Shown here piece after piece: positions 51,800 to 59,843 of a stretch of DNA of 64,000 bases. The stretch is taken from assembly GCA_964384945.1 (NCBI GenBank), contig CAYLMK010000002.1, forward strand, positions 186,001 through 250,000, written 5' to 3'. A program made the translations under genes and the position numbers. The notes beneath the pieces were generated by a model. It was not told the origin of the DNA, did not search any database, and was given only the letters and a program-made list of their open reading frames with translations. The stretch's first letter is position 1. Every line of letters begins with the position of its first letter. The DNA is from S015-6 sp964384945 (GTDB lineage Bacteria; Desulfobacterota; DSWW01).

Positions 51800-52876
51800 T
51801 CAACGGCCTGCCGGCCCTTCCAGATAGGGCTGCAGGAGCCGCCGAAAGCCACGCAGTTCCGCGTCCTGCTCGAACACGGACAGGATCGAGCCCACCGTGT
51901 TCGGGATGTAGGGCAGGTAGCGGTCGACCCCCTTCACGACCGCCTGATAGGCAAAGGTGCCGATTGCCTTGAGATTCCTCTGCAGCGCGGTTCGGGAAAA
52001 GGCCCTCCGGAATGCCCCGTCATCCGGACACGGCAAGCCGGCCTTTCGAGCCAGCTCCCTGTAACGGGCGATCCCGACCTCCTGTTCCCCCGGATCCAAA
52101 CGTACATAGGAATCCCGGAGCAGGGAAGCAAGGTCGTAGGTGATCGGCCCCAGCCTGGCATCCTGAAAATCCAGCAGGACCAGGCGGTCGGCCTGAACCA
52201 TCAGGTTCCGCGAATGATAGTCCCGGTGGGTGAAGACCCGCGGGTATCCGCTGATCTCCTCACAAAGCAGCCGGAAGTGCGTATCCAACTCCGTTCGCTT
52301 CTCCGTAGAGAGCGAACGCCCCCACAACCCCTCCAGGGCATGCTCCCGGAAGAAGCAGAGTTCGCGAAAAAAGGTCTGCGGTTCGAACGAGTATGTCAGG
52401 GCATGGCAGGGACGGCTCGAGGCCCGGGAACCCTCGGTCTGCATGCGCACGAGCGTTTCGATGGCGCATCCGTATCGGCTTGTCCGCTCGCTCGGGGATT
52501 CCCTCTTGAGATGGGCTTCGAGCGTCACATCCCCCACGTCCTCCAGGAGGACGAACCCCTCGTCCGAGGCATCGACAAAGACCCTGGGGACGGGAATTCC
52601 CCTCTCCAGCAGGTGCCTTGCGATATTCACGAAGGGCAGTTCCCCCTGCGGCCCTTGCGGCACCCACCGACTCGAAAGTTCCATGAGAACGTAAGAACGA
52701 CTGTCTCCGGCGGAGCCCTGCAAGGCGAGCCGGGTGTATCTTCGGTCCGACGCATCTCCCTCCAGGCGGGTTCTCTGAATCGGCTGCGCGCGCGAGGCCC
52801 CCTGCCGGACCAGGAAGTCGATCACGCGTGCCGGCAGATCCAGGGACCTCGCAGGAGGGGATGCATCGTGCGTCAC
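51800..52876 (-). CDS. Aminoglycoside-phosphotransferase-fold kinase, AmgK-like
   Basis: 358 residues with the APH/choline-kinase fold. The N-lobe has the LEGDASDRRYTRL loop (about 38-50) and YVLMEL. The catalytic loop is FTHRDYHSRNLMV (about 214-226) and the metal-binding motif LLDFQDARLGP follows. This pattern is that of COG3178, which includes AmgK, the kinase phosphorylating N-acetylmuramate and N-acetylglucosamine at C1 in cell-wall recycling. The usual partner nucleotidyltransferase MurU is not next to it, so the substrate is uncertain; antibiotic resistance is unlikely. The start is GTG 52876. It is divergent from the homocysteine operon. Confidence 0.8.
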   Translation of the reverse strand: MTHDASPPARSLDLPARVIDFLVRQGASRAQPIQRTRLEGDASDRRYTRLALQGSAGDSRSYVLMELSSRWVPQGPQGELPFVNIARHLLERGIPVPRVFVDASDEGFVLLEDVGDVTLEAHLKRESPSERTSRYGCAIETLVRMQTEGSRASSRPCHALTYSFEPQTFFRELCFFREHALEGLWGRSLSTEKRTELDTHFRLLCEEISGYPRVFTHRDYHSRNLMVQADRLVLLDFQDARLGPITYDLASLLRDSYVRLDPGEQEVGIARYRELARKAGLPCPDDGAFRRAFSRTALQRNLKAIGTFAYQAVVKGVDRYLPYIPNTVGSILSVFEQDAELRGFRRLLQPYLEGPAGR

Positions 52877-52989
52877 GGTATTCCCCCGACATCCGCGCCG
52901 GGTCCACGCGCGCTCGAGCGGATCAGCCGCTGGAGGGTTTCTCGGGGCCGCTGCGCGCGCTGAGAACAGTTGGGAGAAGGGCTCAATTG

Positions 52990-53019
52990 TTGACAGATGA
53001 TCGCGTATCGTGTTTGAAT
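52990..53019 (+). promoter_or_regulatory. Probable promoter of the homocysteine-synthesis operon
   Basis: A perfect TTGACA (52990-52995), 18 nt, TTGAAT (53014-53019), about 63 nt ahead of the DUF39 gene. The leader is about 55 nt. I looked for SAM or SAH riboswitch features in it and found none. Confidence 0.5.
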
Positions 53020-53082
53020 AAAAGGTTTCAGGCTACAGAGAGGCTGCAATCTCCTGAGAACGCTTGAGGGAGGGAACTCTCC

Positions 53083-54303
53083 ATGGCGGCGCAAAGGGCG
53101 AAAAAGCCGGACGGGCCCAAGGTGACGAAAACCTATCAAGAGATCAACGAGCGGATCCTGAAGGGAAAGGCCGTGGTCTTGACCGCCGAGGAAATGATCC
53201 GCCTGGTGGAAGAGAAGGGCGCCGTCAAGGCGGCCGCCGAGGTCGATGTGGTCACGACTGGCACCTTCGGCCCGATGTGCTCTTCCGGGGTCTTTTTCAA
53301 TTTTGGGCATTCCTCCCCCCGAATCCGGGCACACCGAGTCTGGCTGAACAACGTTCCCGCATACGGCGGCATTGCCGCCGTGGACGCCTATCTCGGCGCG
53401 ACGGAAATGCCGGAGGATGACCCGCTGAACAAGGTCTTTCCCGGGCGTTTCCCGTACGGTGGGGGACATGTCATCAACGACCTTGTCGCCGGCAAGGAGA
53501 TCGAACTCAAGGCCCTGAGCTACGGAACCGACTGCTATCCGAGAAAAGAGCTTGTCAAGAAGGTTCGCCTGAAGGACCTTCCCCAGGCGTTTCTCTTCAA
53601 CCCACGAAACGGATATCAGAACTACAATTGCGCTGTCAATTTGTCCGACCGAACCCGGTATACCTACATGGGGATCCTGCGCCCGCGCTGCGCCAACGCG
53701 AACTACTGCAGCGCGGGACAACTCAGCCCGCTCTTGAACGATCCCTACTTCCGCACCATCGGCGTCGGCACACGGATCTTTCTGGGCGGAGGAGAGGGTT
53801 ACGTGAGCTTTTACGGAACCCAGCACAACCCGAACCCGAAGAGGACCGCCAAGGGGGTTCCGGTCAGCGGAGCGGGCACCCTCGCCCTCGTGGGCGACCT
53901 GAAGCAGATGGATAAACGGTGGCTGGTGGGAGCGAGTTTCGAGGGGTACGGCGTGAGCCTCTATGTGGGGCTGGGGATTCCGATACCCATCCTGGATGAA
54001 CAGATGGCGGCCTTCACCGCGGTCAAGGACGAAGACATTTACGCGCCCATCGTGGACTACAGCCACGACTATCCCCAGAACACGGGACAGACCCTGGGGC
54101 AGGTCTCCTATGCAGAGCTGAAAAGCGGAAAGATCCGGCTTCGCGGCAAGGAGATCCCCGCGGCCTCCCTGTCGAGCTACTCGAGGGCGGTGGAGATCGC
54201 CGAGACCTTGAAGTCCTGGATCCTCAAGAAACGTTTCCTTCTCGGAGAACCCCAATGGCTGCTCCCTCCCGGCGGCAAGAAAAGGCGGAACAAAGGTACG
54301 TAG
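53083..54303 (+). CDS. Homocysteine biosynthesis protein (DUF39/COG1900)
   Basis: 406 residues, the DUF39 domain alone without the CBS pair fused to it in some archaea. Genetic work on Methanosarcina acetivorans tied this family (COG1900), with a NIL-ferredoxin and a COG2122 protein, to making homocysteine from aspartate semialdehyde and sulfide. Conserved cysteines are Cys66 (FGPMCSSG) and Cys151 (GTDCYPRKE), plus two in CANANYC. It is the first gene of a three-gene operon holding all three partners. AGGGAGG lies ahead of ATG 53083. Function here is by family and context. Confidence 0.88.
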   Translation: MAAQRAKKPDGPKVTKTYQEINERILKGKAVVLTAEEMIRLVEEKGAVKAAAEVDVVTTGTFGPMCSSGVFFNFGHSSPRIRAHRVWLNNVPAYGGIAAVDAYLGATEMPEDDPLNKVFPGRFPYGGGHVINDLVAGKEIELKALSYGTDCYPRKELVKKVRLKDLPQAFLFNPRNGYQNYNCAVNLSDRTRYTYMGILRPRCANANYCSAGQLSPLLNDPYFRTIGVGTRIFLGGGEGYVSFYGTQHNPNPKRTAKGVPVSGAGTLALVGDLKQMDKRWLVGASFEGYGVSLYVGLGIPIPILDEQMAAFTAVKDEDIYAPIVDYSHDYPQNTGQTLGQVSYAELKSGKIRLRGKEIPAASLSSYSRAVEIAETLKSWILKKRFLLGEPQWLLPPGGKKRRNKGT

Positions 54304-55022
54304 AACGCAGCTACCGGGATTTCGCCTCCCGGGGCGATTGGGTTGCCTTCTCGGTGGCAAGGGAAGAAACGGACCTGTATATCCGGGCGGATCAGGACTT
54401 GAGCAGCCGGGCCCTCGAGGCGGTCCTTCACGCCCGAGGGGAGATCAAGGGATACATCCGAAGGCACCCGGAATTCCGGTCCAGCCTGAGGCCCCTCCCT
54501 CTCGACCCGGAGGCCCCCCCCATCGTCCAGGACATGCTTTGTGCCGCGCAGGCCCTTTCGGTCGGCCCCATGGCGGCCGTGGCAGGCGCTATTGCCGAAA
54601 AGGTGGGGAACGCCTTGCGTACCTTCTCCCCCGAGGTGATCGTCGAGAACGGGGGCGACATTTTCCTGGCGACCCGTCGCGAGGCAACCGTGGGCGTGTT
54701 CGCGGGCCGCTCCCCTCTCAGTATGCGCATCGGACTGCGGGTCCCCGCCGGGGAGACGCCCTGCGGCCTCTGCACGTCCTCCGGGACCGTCGGCCCATCT
54801 CTGAGTTTCGGAAAGGCCGACGCGGTCACGGTCTGGGCGTCCTCAACGGCCCTGGCCGACGCTGCGGCGACGGCGCTGGCGAACCGCGTGGTCGCCCCGG
54901 AGGACATCGAACCGACCCTTGCGCTGGCTGCTTCCACCGTCGGACTCAAAGGGGTTCTGGTGGTCCTTGGGGACCGGATCGGCGTCTGGGGGCCGATGGA
55001 TCTTGTGAGGCTGGATTCTTGA
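54255..55022 (+). CDS. UPF0280/COG2122 protein (ApbE-like), homocysteine operon
   Basis: 255 residues, the UPF0280 family, distantly related to the FAD-transferase ApbE (for example IVENGGDIFLATR resembles the ApbE core). COG2122 was implicated in homocysteine formation together with DUF39 in Methanosarcina; its chemistry is not established to my knowledge. The start ATG 54255 lies 49 bp inside the DUF39 gene with its own GGAG 6 nt upstream, so the two are tightly coupled. No signal peptide is visible. Conserved CGLC and SGTVGPSLSFGKADAV are typical of the family. Confidence 0.85.
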   Translation: MAAPSRRQEKAEQRYVERSYRDFASRGDWVAFSVAREETDLYIRADQDLSSRALEAVLHARGEIKGYIRRHPEFRSSLRPLPLDPEAPPIVQDMLCAAQALSVGPMAAVAGAIAEKVGNALRTFSPEVIVENGGDIFLATRREATVGVFAGRSPLSMRIGLRVPAGETPCGLCTSSGTVGPSLSFGKADAVTVWASSTALADAAATALANRVVAPEDIEPTLALAASTVGLKGVLVVLGDRIGVWGPMDLVRLDS

Positions 55023-55039
55023 CGAGGAAGGGAGTTCCC

Positions 55040-55459
55040 ATGGCAAGTACGACCAAGGTCCTTCGATTCGACAAGACGACATGGAACCAACCGATCGTCT
55101 GCAGGCTCGCCTCGGACTTCGGTCTCACCTTCAACATCCTGAAGGCCTTCATCCTGCCCCGTCAGGAGGGAAGGATGGTGCTCGAAATCATCGGAGAAGA
55201 GAAGGCCTGCGAAGAAGGAATACAGTACCTTCGACGCTGCGGCGTGCGGGTCGAGCCGATCGAACAGGGGATCGAACGAGACGACAAGGCCTGTGTGCAT
55301 TGCGGGGCCTGCTCGGGCCTCTGCCCCACGCGCGCCCTGTTCATTGAGCGGTCCTCCATGCGCGTCGAGTTCGATGCGTCCCTTTGCATCGCATGCGGCT
55401 GGTGCGTGAAGGGCTGTCCGACCCGGGCACTTCGGCTGAAGGTGAACGACATTGTTTGA
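55040..55459 (+). CDS. NIL-domain ferredoxin, homocysteine operon
   Basis: 139 residues. An N-terminal NIL domain (about 5-75), a small ligand-binding-like fold also found on methionine transporters, precedes two 4Fe-4S motifs: Cys85-88-91-95 (CVHCGACSGLCP) and Cys116-119-122-126 (CIACGWCVKGCP). It matches the MA1822-type ferredoxin that works with DUF39, probably supplying electrons for sulfide incorporation. GGAAGGGAG lies 5 nt ahead of ATG 55040, 17 nt after the UPF0280 stop. It converges on the DUF1573 gene. Confidence 0.9.
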   Translation: MASTTKVLRFDKTTWNQPIVCRLASDFGLTFNILKAFILPRQEGRMVLEIIGEEKACEEGIQYLRRCGVRVEPIEQGIERDDKACVHCGACSGLCPTRALFIERSSMRVEFDASLCIACGWCVKGCPTRALRLKVNDIV

Positions 55460-55485
55460 CCTGGTAAGGGGCCCTTTCCCTCCTT

Positions 55486-56685
55486 TCAGGGGCTTCGGTA
55501 TGCCTCAGGGATCCCGGTCAACGACCCCCTGCCGACCCCCTCCTGCGGGAAGGAGGGAACCGGATGCATCTGCGCCTCGGGCGCCGGGTGGATCGTACCA
55601 TGAACCGGCACCTCGACGACCTCTTCCTCCCCGCCTCCCAGGAACAGCTTGAGAGTCTCCGAGACCCTGCCCTGCGTCCTCGCGCCCGGGTCGTAGGTGA
55701 CCCGGACGCGAACCACCTTTCCTTCCGGATCGGGGTGAATCTCCGAACGGATGGCCTCGGTCGACGCATGGATCCGCTCCACGGAAAACCCTCGGTTCCC
55801 GGTCGCACGCAGGGTGATCTCCCGGCTCGAAGGTTCGCCGGGTCGGATCAGCCCGAACGAGAGGATCTGGGGGGTAACCACGACCCTGCCCTGCACGAAG
55901 GCATAACAAAGAACCTGGGTGTCCGGGGACTTGCTGCTGTTCGTCCTGACGTGGATCTTTCCGGTCAGCCGCCCCGCAGGCGCGTTTCCGGCCACGGAAA
56001 CATCGTAGACGGCTCGCCTGTCGCCGCCCGTTTTCCGCTCGAGAAGGAAGTGCGGATTGTCGACGCTCACCTCCCGAATCTTCAGTTGCTTGTCCTCTCG
56101 AAGCTCGACTTCCAGGGAAATGGGTTGCGAGGGCTCGCCCTTGCCGACGTTGCCGAAGTTCACGTAGCGGGGCGTGACCGCGACCTCGGCGACCACCTCG
56201 CCGGCGATCGAGAGCCGGACGCGGGGATTGTCCGGATCGTTCGTCTCGACGGTGATGGCCTTCTGCACCTTGCCCTGATAGCCCTTGCTCTGAAAGCTTG
56301 CCTTCACTTCTCCTACCCCCCCCGGGGGTATTTCCTTGGCCGAAACCAAGGTTCCTGTGCAGCCTCAGCCGCTGCGCACCGACCGGATCACAAGGGTGCC
56401 CTCGCCCTTGTTCCGAAACTTGAAGCTCTTCTCGACCTTCTGCCCCTCATCCACTTTCCCGAAATCATATTCCTTTTGCTCGAAGACAATGTGCGGTTTT
56501 GCCGCTACGGCCGGACCGGCCTGCAATTCCGCCGGATCGTTCCCTGCTCGTTCCAGAACGGTGGCCTCGGAAGAGCCGGAAAGGGCCTTTTTCGAGGCCT
56601 CGGCGGGACCGCTTCCCTCTTTCGCGCAGTTTGCCGCGACCCCTGCCAGCAGGAGAACGAGGAAGAGCGCGCCTGTTTTACGCAT
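55486..56685 (-). CDS. DUF1573 repeat protein, candidate selenoprotein (in-frame TGA as Sec107)
   Basis: 400 codons counted from ATG at 56685 (AAAGGAG 7 nt upstream) to 55486, with a single in-frame TGA at 56367-56365. Upstream: a signal sequence (about 5-19), a possible lipid-modified Cys20 in a poor lipobox (AANC), and a DUF1573 core HIVFEQKEYDFGKVDEGQKVEKSFKFRNKGEGTLVI. Downstream without frame change: Gly-Cys-Thr, then SAKEIPPGGVGEVKASF and TNDPDNPRVRLSIAGEV, then two more Ig-like repeats. The family motif is Ser-Cys-Gly-Cys-Thr; here it reads Gly-TGA-Gly-Cys-Thr, so TGA stands for the first cysteine. A hairpin follows the TGA. The role of DUF1573 is unknown; an envelope location is likely. 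A pseudogene or base error is the alternative. Confidence 0.7.
56334..56367 (-). promoter_or_regulatory. Candidate bacterial SECIS: TGA plus hairpin
   Basis: On the minus strand TGA (56367-56365) is followed by 13 nt and then a perfect 6-bp stem CCTTGG (56351-56346) / CCAAGG (56339-56334) with loop TTTCGG. The loop starts 19 nt after TGA, within the range known for bacterial SECIS. With the top G-C pair open, the loop begins with G, as SelB-binding loops usually do. There is no bulged U as in E. coli fdhF. Confidence 0.5.
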
Positions 56686-56932
56686 CGCTGGGTCTCCTTT
56701 CTTCGGATCGGCTCGCGCCCGGGCATTCGATCGAATTCGGTCCGTTCGCCCGGCGCGCATGAAGACAATTGCGGTTGGATCCCTATCCGGTCCTTGATTA
56801 GCACAGGGCACCTGCGGGGTCAATCGGAGGGGGCGTCCCCGATCCGGAGGCTGCGTCCCCGGCCGCAATCCTTTGTGTTCCGGCTTGCCGCCGTGATATC
56901 GTGAATTCATTTCGCTCCGCAGGGCCTCCACC

Positions 56933-57934
56933 ATGCTGATTCTGGGCATTGAAACCTCTTGCGACGATTGCGCGGCCGCAGTGGTCAGAGACGGCGACGA
57001 GATCCTTTCGCAGGCCGTTCACTCTCAGTTCGCGATCCACAAACCCTACGGTGGCGTGGTGCCGGAGCTTGCGAGCCGCAATCATCTCGAGAAGATCGTT
57101 CCCGTCATCGAAAAGGCCATGAAGGAGGCGGACGTGGGCTGGTCCGAGCTGGACGGGGTTGCGGCCACTTACGGCCCCGGGCTCGTCGGCTCGTTGCTCG
57201 TAGGCCTTTCGGCAGCCAAGGCCATCTCCTTCGCCCTGCACATACCCTTCCGCGGGGTCAACCACCTGGAGGGGCACCTGATGGCGATCTTTCTTGAGGA
57301 CCCCACGGTCTGTTTCCCGTTTCTGGGGCTTCTCGTTTCCGGGGGACATACGAGCCTCTACCGTGTCGAGGCCTTCGGCAGGTACCGGCTGCTCGGGCAG
57401 ACGAGAGACGATGCGGCCGGCGAGGCCTTCGACAAGGTCGCCAAGCTTCTCGGTCTCGGCTACCCGGGCGGAATCGTGATTGACCGCCTCTCGGAAAGAG
57501 GCGACCCGGCGGCCTTTCCCTTTCCCCGTTCCCTGACGAGCCCTCGAACGCTCGACTTCAGCTTCAGCGGGATCAAGACGGCGGTCCGCTATTTCGTCGA
57601 GCGACACGAACCCTCGTTCATCCAGGCGCGCAGGGAGGATCTGGTCGCATCCTTCCAGGAGGCCGTGGTCGACAGCCTCGTGACCAAGCTTTCGCAGGCT
57701 GTTTCCACCACGGGCGTTCGGCGGGTGGTCGTCTCCGGCGGGGTTGCATCGAACCGTAGGCTTCGCTCCCGCCTGAGAGAACTTGCCGAGACGGAGGGGC
57801 TTGCCGTGCACTTCCCTTCCCCACCGCTCTGCACGGACAATGCCGCCATGGTGGCGGCCGTCGGAACCAGATACCTGCGCAACGGGGAATCCTCTCCCCT
57901 GAGCCTGAACGCAGAAGCGAACCTCTTGCTCTAG
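56933..57934 (+). CDS. tsaD: tRNA N6-threonylcarbamoyladenosine transferase TsaD
   Basis: 333 residues. TsaD transfers the threonylcarbamoyl group to A37 of tRNAs reading ANN codons. Metal ligands are His111 and His115 in NHLEGH. The ASKHA-fold motifs ILGIETSCDDCAAAVV, LLVSGGHTSL and VVVSGGVASNRRLR are complete. Its partner TsaB is at 26808. ATG 56933 is divergent from the DUF1573 gene across 247 bp in which I see no clear promoter. rsmA follows by 27 nt. Confidence 0.97.
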   Translation: MLILGIETSCDDCAAAVVRDGDEILSQAVHSQFAIHKPYGGVVPELASRNHLEKIVPVIEKAMKEADVGWSELDGVAATYGPGLVGSLLVGLSAAKAISFALHIPFRGVNHLEGHLMAIFLEDPTVCFPFLGLLVSGGHTSLYRVEAFGRYRLLGQTRDDAAGEAFDKVAKLLGLGYPGGIVIDRLSERGDPAAFPFPRSLTSPRTLDFSFSGIKTAVRYFVERHEPSFIQARREDLVASFQEAVVDSLVTKLSQAVSTTGVRRVVVSGGVASNRRLRSRLRELAETEGLAVHFPSPPLCTDNAAMVAAVGTRYLRNGESSPLSLNAEANLLL

Positions 57935-57961
57935 TCGGTCCTCTCACCGGAAGGCCCGTGC

Positions 57962-58816
57962 ATGGCGAGAACCCTCAAGGGATACCTTCGGGATTACGGA
58001 AACAGGCCCAAGAAATCGCTCGGACAGGTGTTCCTGATCGAACCGTCCATCCAGAGGAGCATCCTCGAACTGGCGCAACTCGACGCCGCGGACACGGTCG
58101 TCGAGATCGGCCCCGGAACCGGGACCCTCACGCGGGACATCCTGCCCCGCGTCAAGCGCCTGGTCGCGCTGGAAATCGACCACGCCCTGGTCTCTTTTCT
58201 CCGTGGGTCCCTGAAGGATTCGCCGAGCTTCCATCTGGTATGCGCGGATGCCCTCCGGTTCGACTACGAGAGGGTCGCCCGGGTGACGGGAAGCCGCGTG
58301 AAGGTGATCGGCAACCTGCCCTATGTGATCTCGGCCCCTCTGCTGCTCACCTTCCTGGAGCAAAGAAAGGCCTTCTCGATGCTGGTTCTGATGCTTCAGA
58401 AGGAAGTCGCACAGAGGCTTGCGGCCCCTCCGGGATCCCGGCAGTACGGTTCGCTCTCCGTTCTATGCCGATCTTTCTTCGACATCCGGCTCGCTCGACA
58501 CGTCTCGAGGAACTGCTTCTCTCCCATACCGAAGGTGGATTCGGCGGTCCTTCGGTTCGTCCCAAGAGAAACCGCGGCGGTCCAGGAGGGAGCAGAGAGT
58601 GTCTTCCGTTCCCTCGTGAGACAGGCCTTTTCGAAACGCAGGAAAACCCTGTTCAACGCCCTTCGTTCCGGTCCCCGCGGGGGCCTCGCAGACGAACGGC
58701 TTCGGCAGGCCTTGATGCACTGCGGCATCGAACCGCGGCGAAGGCCCGAAACCCTTTCCCCGGAAGAGTACGCGCGTCTCGCCCGGCACCTTCGGGAGGA
58801 CCGCCCTCTTCGGTAG
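57962..58816 (+). CDS. rsmA: 16S rRNA (adenine1518/1519-N6)-dimethyltransferase RsmA (KsgA)
   Basis: 284 residues. It dimethylates two adjacent adenines in helix 45 of 16S rRNA with SAM. Motifs are KSLGQVFLIEPSIQ, the SAM loop VVEIGPGTGTLTRDIL (about 43-58), ALEIDHALV and the catalytic NLPYVISAPLL (about 119-129). The first motif usually reads GQNFL; here it is GQVFL. ATG 57962 lies 27 nt after tsaD. The 108 bp to the next start hold only a 6-bp GC hairpin. Confidence 0.95.
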   Translation: MARTLKGYLRDYGNRPKKSLGQVFLIEPSIQRSILELAQLDAADTVVEIGPGTGTLTRDILPRVKRLVALEIDHALVSFLRGSLKDSPSFHLVCADALRFDYERVARVTGSRVKVIGNLPYVISAPLLLTFLEQRKAFSMLVLMLQKEVAQRLAAPPGSRQYGSLSVLCRSFFDIRLARHVSRNCFSPIPKVDSAVLRFVPRETAAVQEGAESVFRSLVRQAFSKRRKTLFNALRSGPRGGLADERLRQALMHCGIEPRRRPETLSPEEYARLARHLREDRPLR

Positions 58817-58924
58817 ACAACCCACTGGGTTTTCACCATAATGGAGGCGGCTCCACGATTCCCCTGGGCGGCCTTCGAGGGCCGCGTCCGCGGACAGGGC
58901 GGAGAAAGGGCGCGAAAAGAGGGT

Positions 58925-59578
58925 ATGGGAGAAAGCAGGTACATTGTCGTGGAGGGCCCGATCGGCGTCGGGAAGACCACCCTGGTGAAGGTACTCGCCG
59001 ATGTCTTTCACGCCAAGGCCGTACTCGAGCGCGCGGACGAGAATCCGTTCCTTACCAAATTCTACGAAGAACCCAGCAAGTTCTCCTTTCAGACACAGAT
59101 CTTCTTTCTCCTCACCCGCTACCAGCAACAGCAGGAAATCCTGCAGACCGAGCTTTTTCGGCAGAACATCGTCTCCGATTACCTGTTCGCCAAGGACCGC
59201 ATCTTCGCCTACCTCAATCTGAGCGAAGATGAGCTCGTCCTGTATGAATGGATCTACCAACTCCTGGATCAGCGTGTGGCAAGACCGGATCTGGTCATTT
59301 ACCTGCAGGCGCCGGTCCCGGTGCTTCTCAAGCGGATACGCAGGCGGGCCCTCTGGTATGAAAAGGAGATGCAACAGGAGTACTTGGAAAAGGTGTGTCA
59401 GGCATACAGCACCTTCTTCTTTCATTACCGGGATACGCCCCTGCTGGTGGTGAACTCCTCCACGATTGACTTCGTGCAGCGGGAAGCGGACCTGAAAAAC
59501 CTGATCCGTGAGATCCAGAACACCGACAAAGGCGTCCGTTACATTACCATCGCCCCGAACGTAGACCCTATTGCCTGA
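58925..59578 (+). CDS. Deoxynucleoside kinase family protein
   Basis: 217 residues from ATG 58925 (MGESRYIVVEGPIGVGKTT). P-loop GPIGVGKT is at 11-18. FLLTRYQQQQEIL, SDYLFAKDRIFAYLNL (DRY-like substrate site), LVIYLQAPVPVLLKRIRRR and the LID region place it in the dGK/dCK/TK2-like deoxynucleoside kinase family. It phosphorylates a deoxynucleoside for salvage; which one is not clear. In deltaproteobacteria this kinase often precedes pantothenate genes, as here. An in-frame ATG at 58841 is possible but gives a non-conserved extension. Confidence 0.88.
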   Translation: MGESRYIVVEGPIGVGKTTLVKVLADVFHAKAVLERADENPFLTKFYEEPSKFSFQTQIFFLLTRYQQQQEILQTELFRQNIVSDYLFAKDRIFAYLNLSEDELVLYEWIYQLLDQRVARPDLVIYLQAPVPVLLKRIRRRALWYEKEMQQEYLEKVCQAYSTFFFHYRDTPLLVVNSSTIDFVQREADLKNLIREIQNTDKGVRYITIAPNVDPIA

Positions 59579-59599
59579 ACCCTGCTTTTTGTTTGACAA

Positions 59600-59628
59600 T
59601 TGACAGGATTCGGCTGGAGAAATATAAT
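59600..59628 (+). promoter_or_regulatory. Consensus sigma-70 promoter ahead of panC
   Basis: TTGACA (59600-59605), 17 nt, TATAAT (59623-59628): both hexamers perfect. A second TTGACA sits just upstream (59593-59598). The start point would be near 59635, giving a leader of about 205 nt before panC. Confidence 0.85.
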
Positions 59629-59747
59629 TTCAATGCACAGGTAGTCGGCTTCAGGAAGCGGGAAAGAAGCCTGCATTCGACAGATTCGGCAGTCGACACA
59701 GAGTTCGTCATACCGCCTGGATCCAGGCCCGGACCGGGACGGAGCCA

Positions 59748-59843
59748 ATGATGGCACAAGCCGAAAAGCCCCGCCCTTTCCTCCCCGCGAGAGGTTCCGC
59801 CTGCCTCGCAGCCTGCCTGACCCCGCGAAAGCCGATCCCATGA
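59748..59843 (+). CDS. Candidate 31-codon upstream ORF in the panC leader
   Basis: ATG 59748 has GGACGGAG 3 nt upstream. The 31-residue product begins MMAQAEKPRPF and is rich in Pro, Ala and Arg, with two Cys. Its TGA overlaps the panC ATG as ATGA. panC itself has no good ribosome site, so this ORF may couple ribosomes onto panC. Conservation is unknown. Confidence 0.35.
   Translation: MMAQAEKPRPFLPARGSACLAACLTPRKPIP

Noticed and set aside
53020..53082. SAM or SAH riboswitch in the homocysteine operon leader
   Set aside because: The leader is only about 55 nt and lacks the conserved cores of the classes I know.
55486..56685. DUF1573 locus as two separate genes or a frameshift
   Set aside because: Both parts are in the same frame, the junction is inside one conserved motif, and the second part has no ribosome site; a frameshift is not needed to join them. 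A nonsense mutation or base error remains open.
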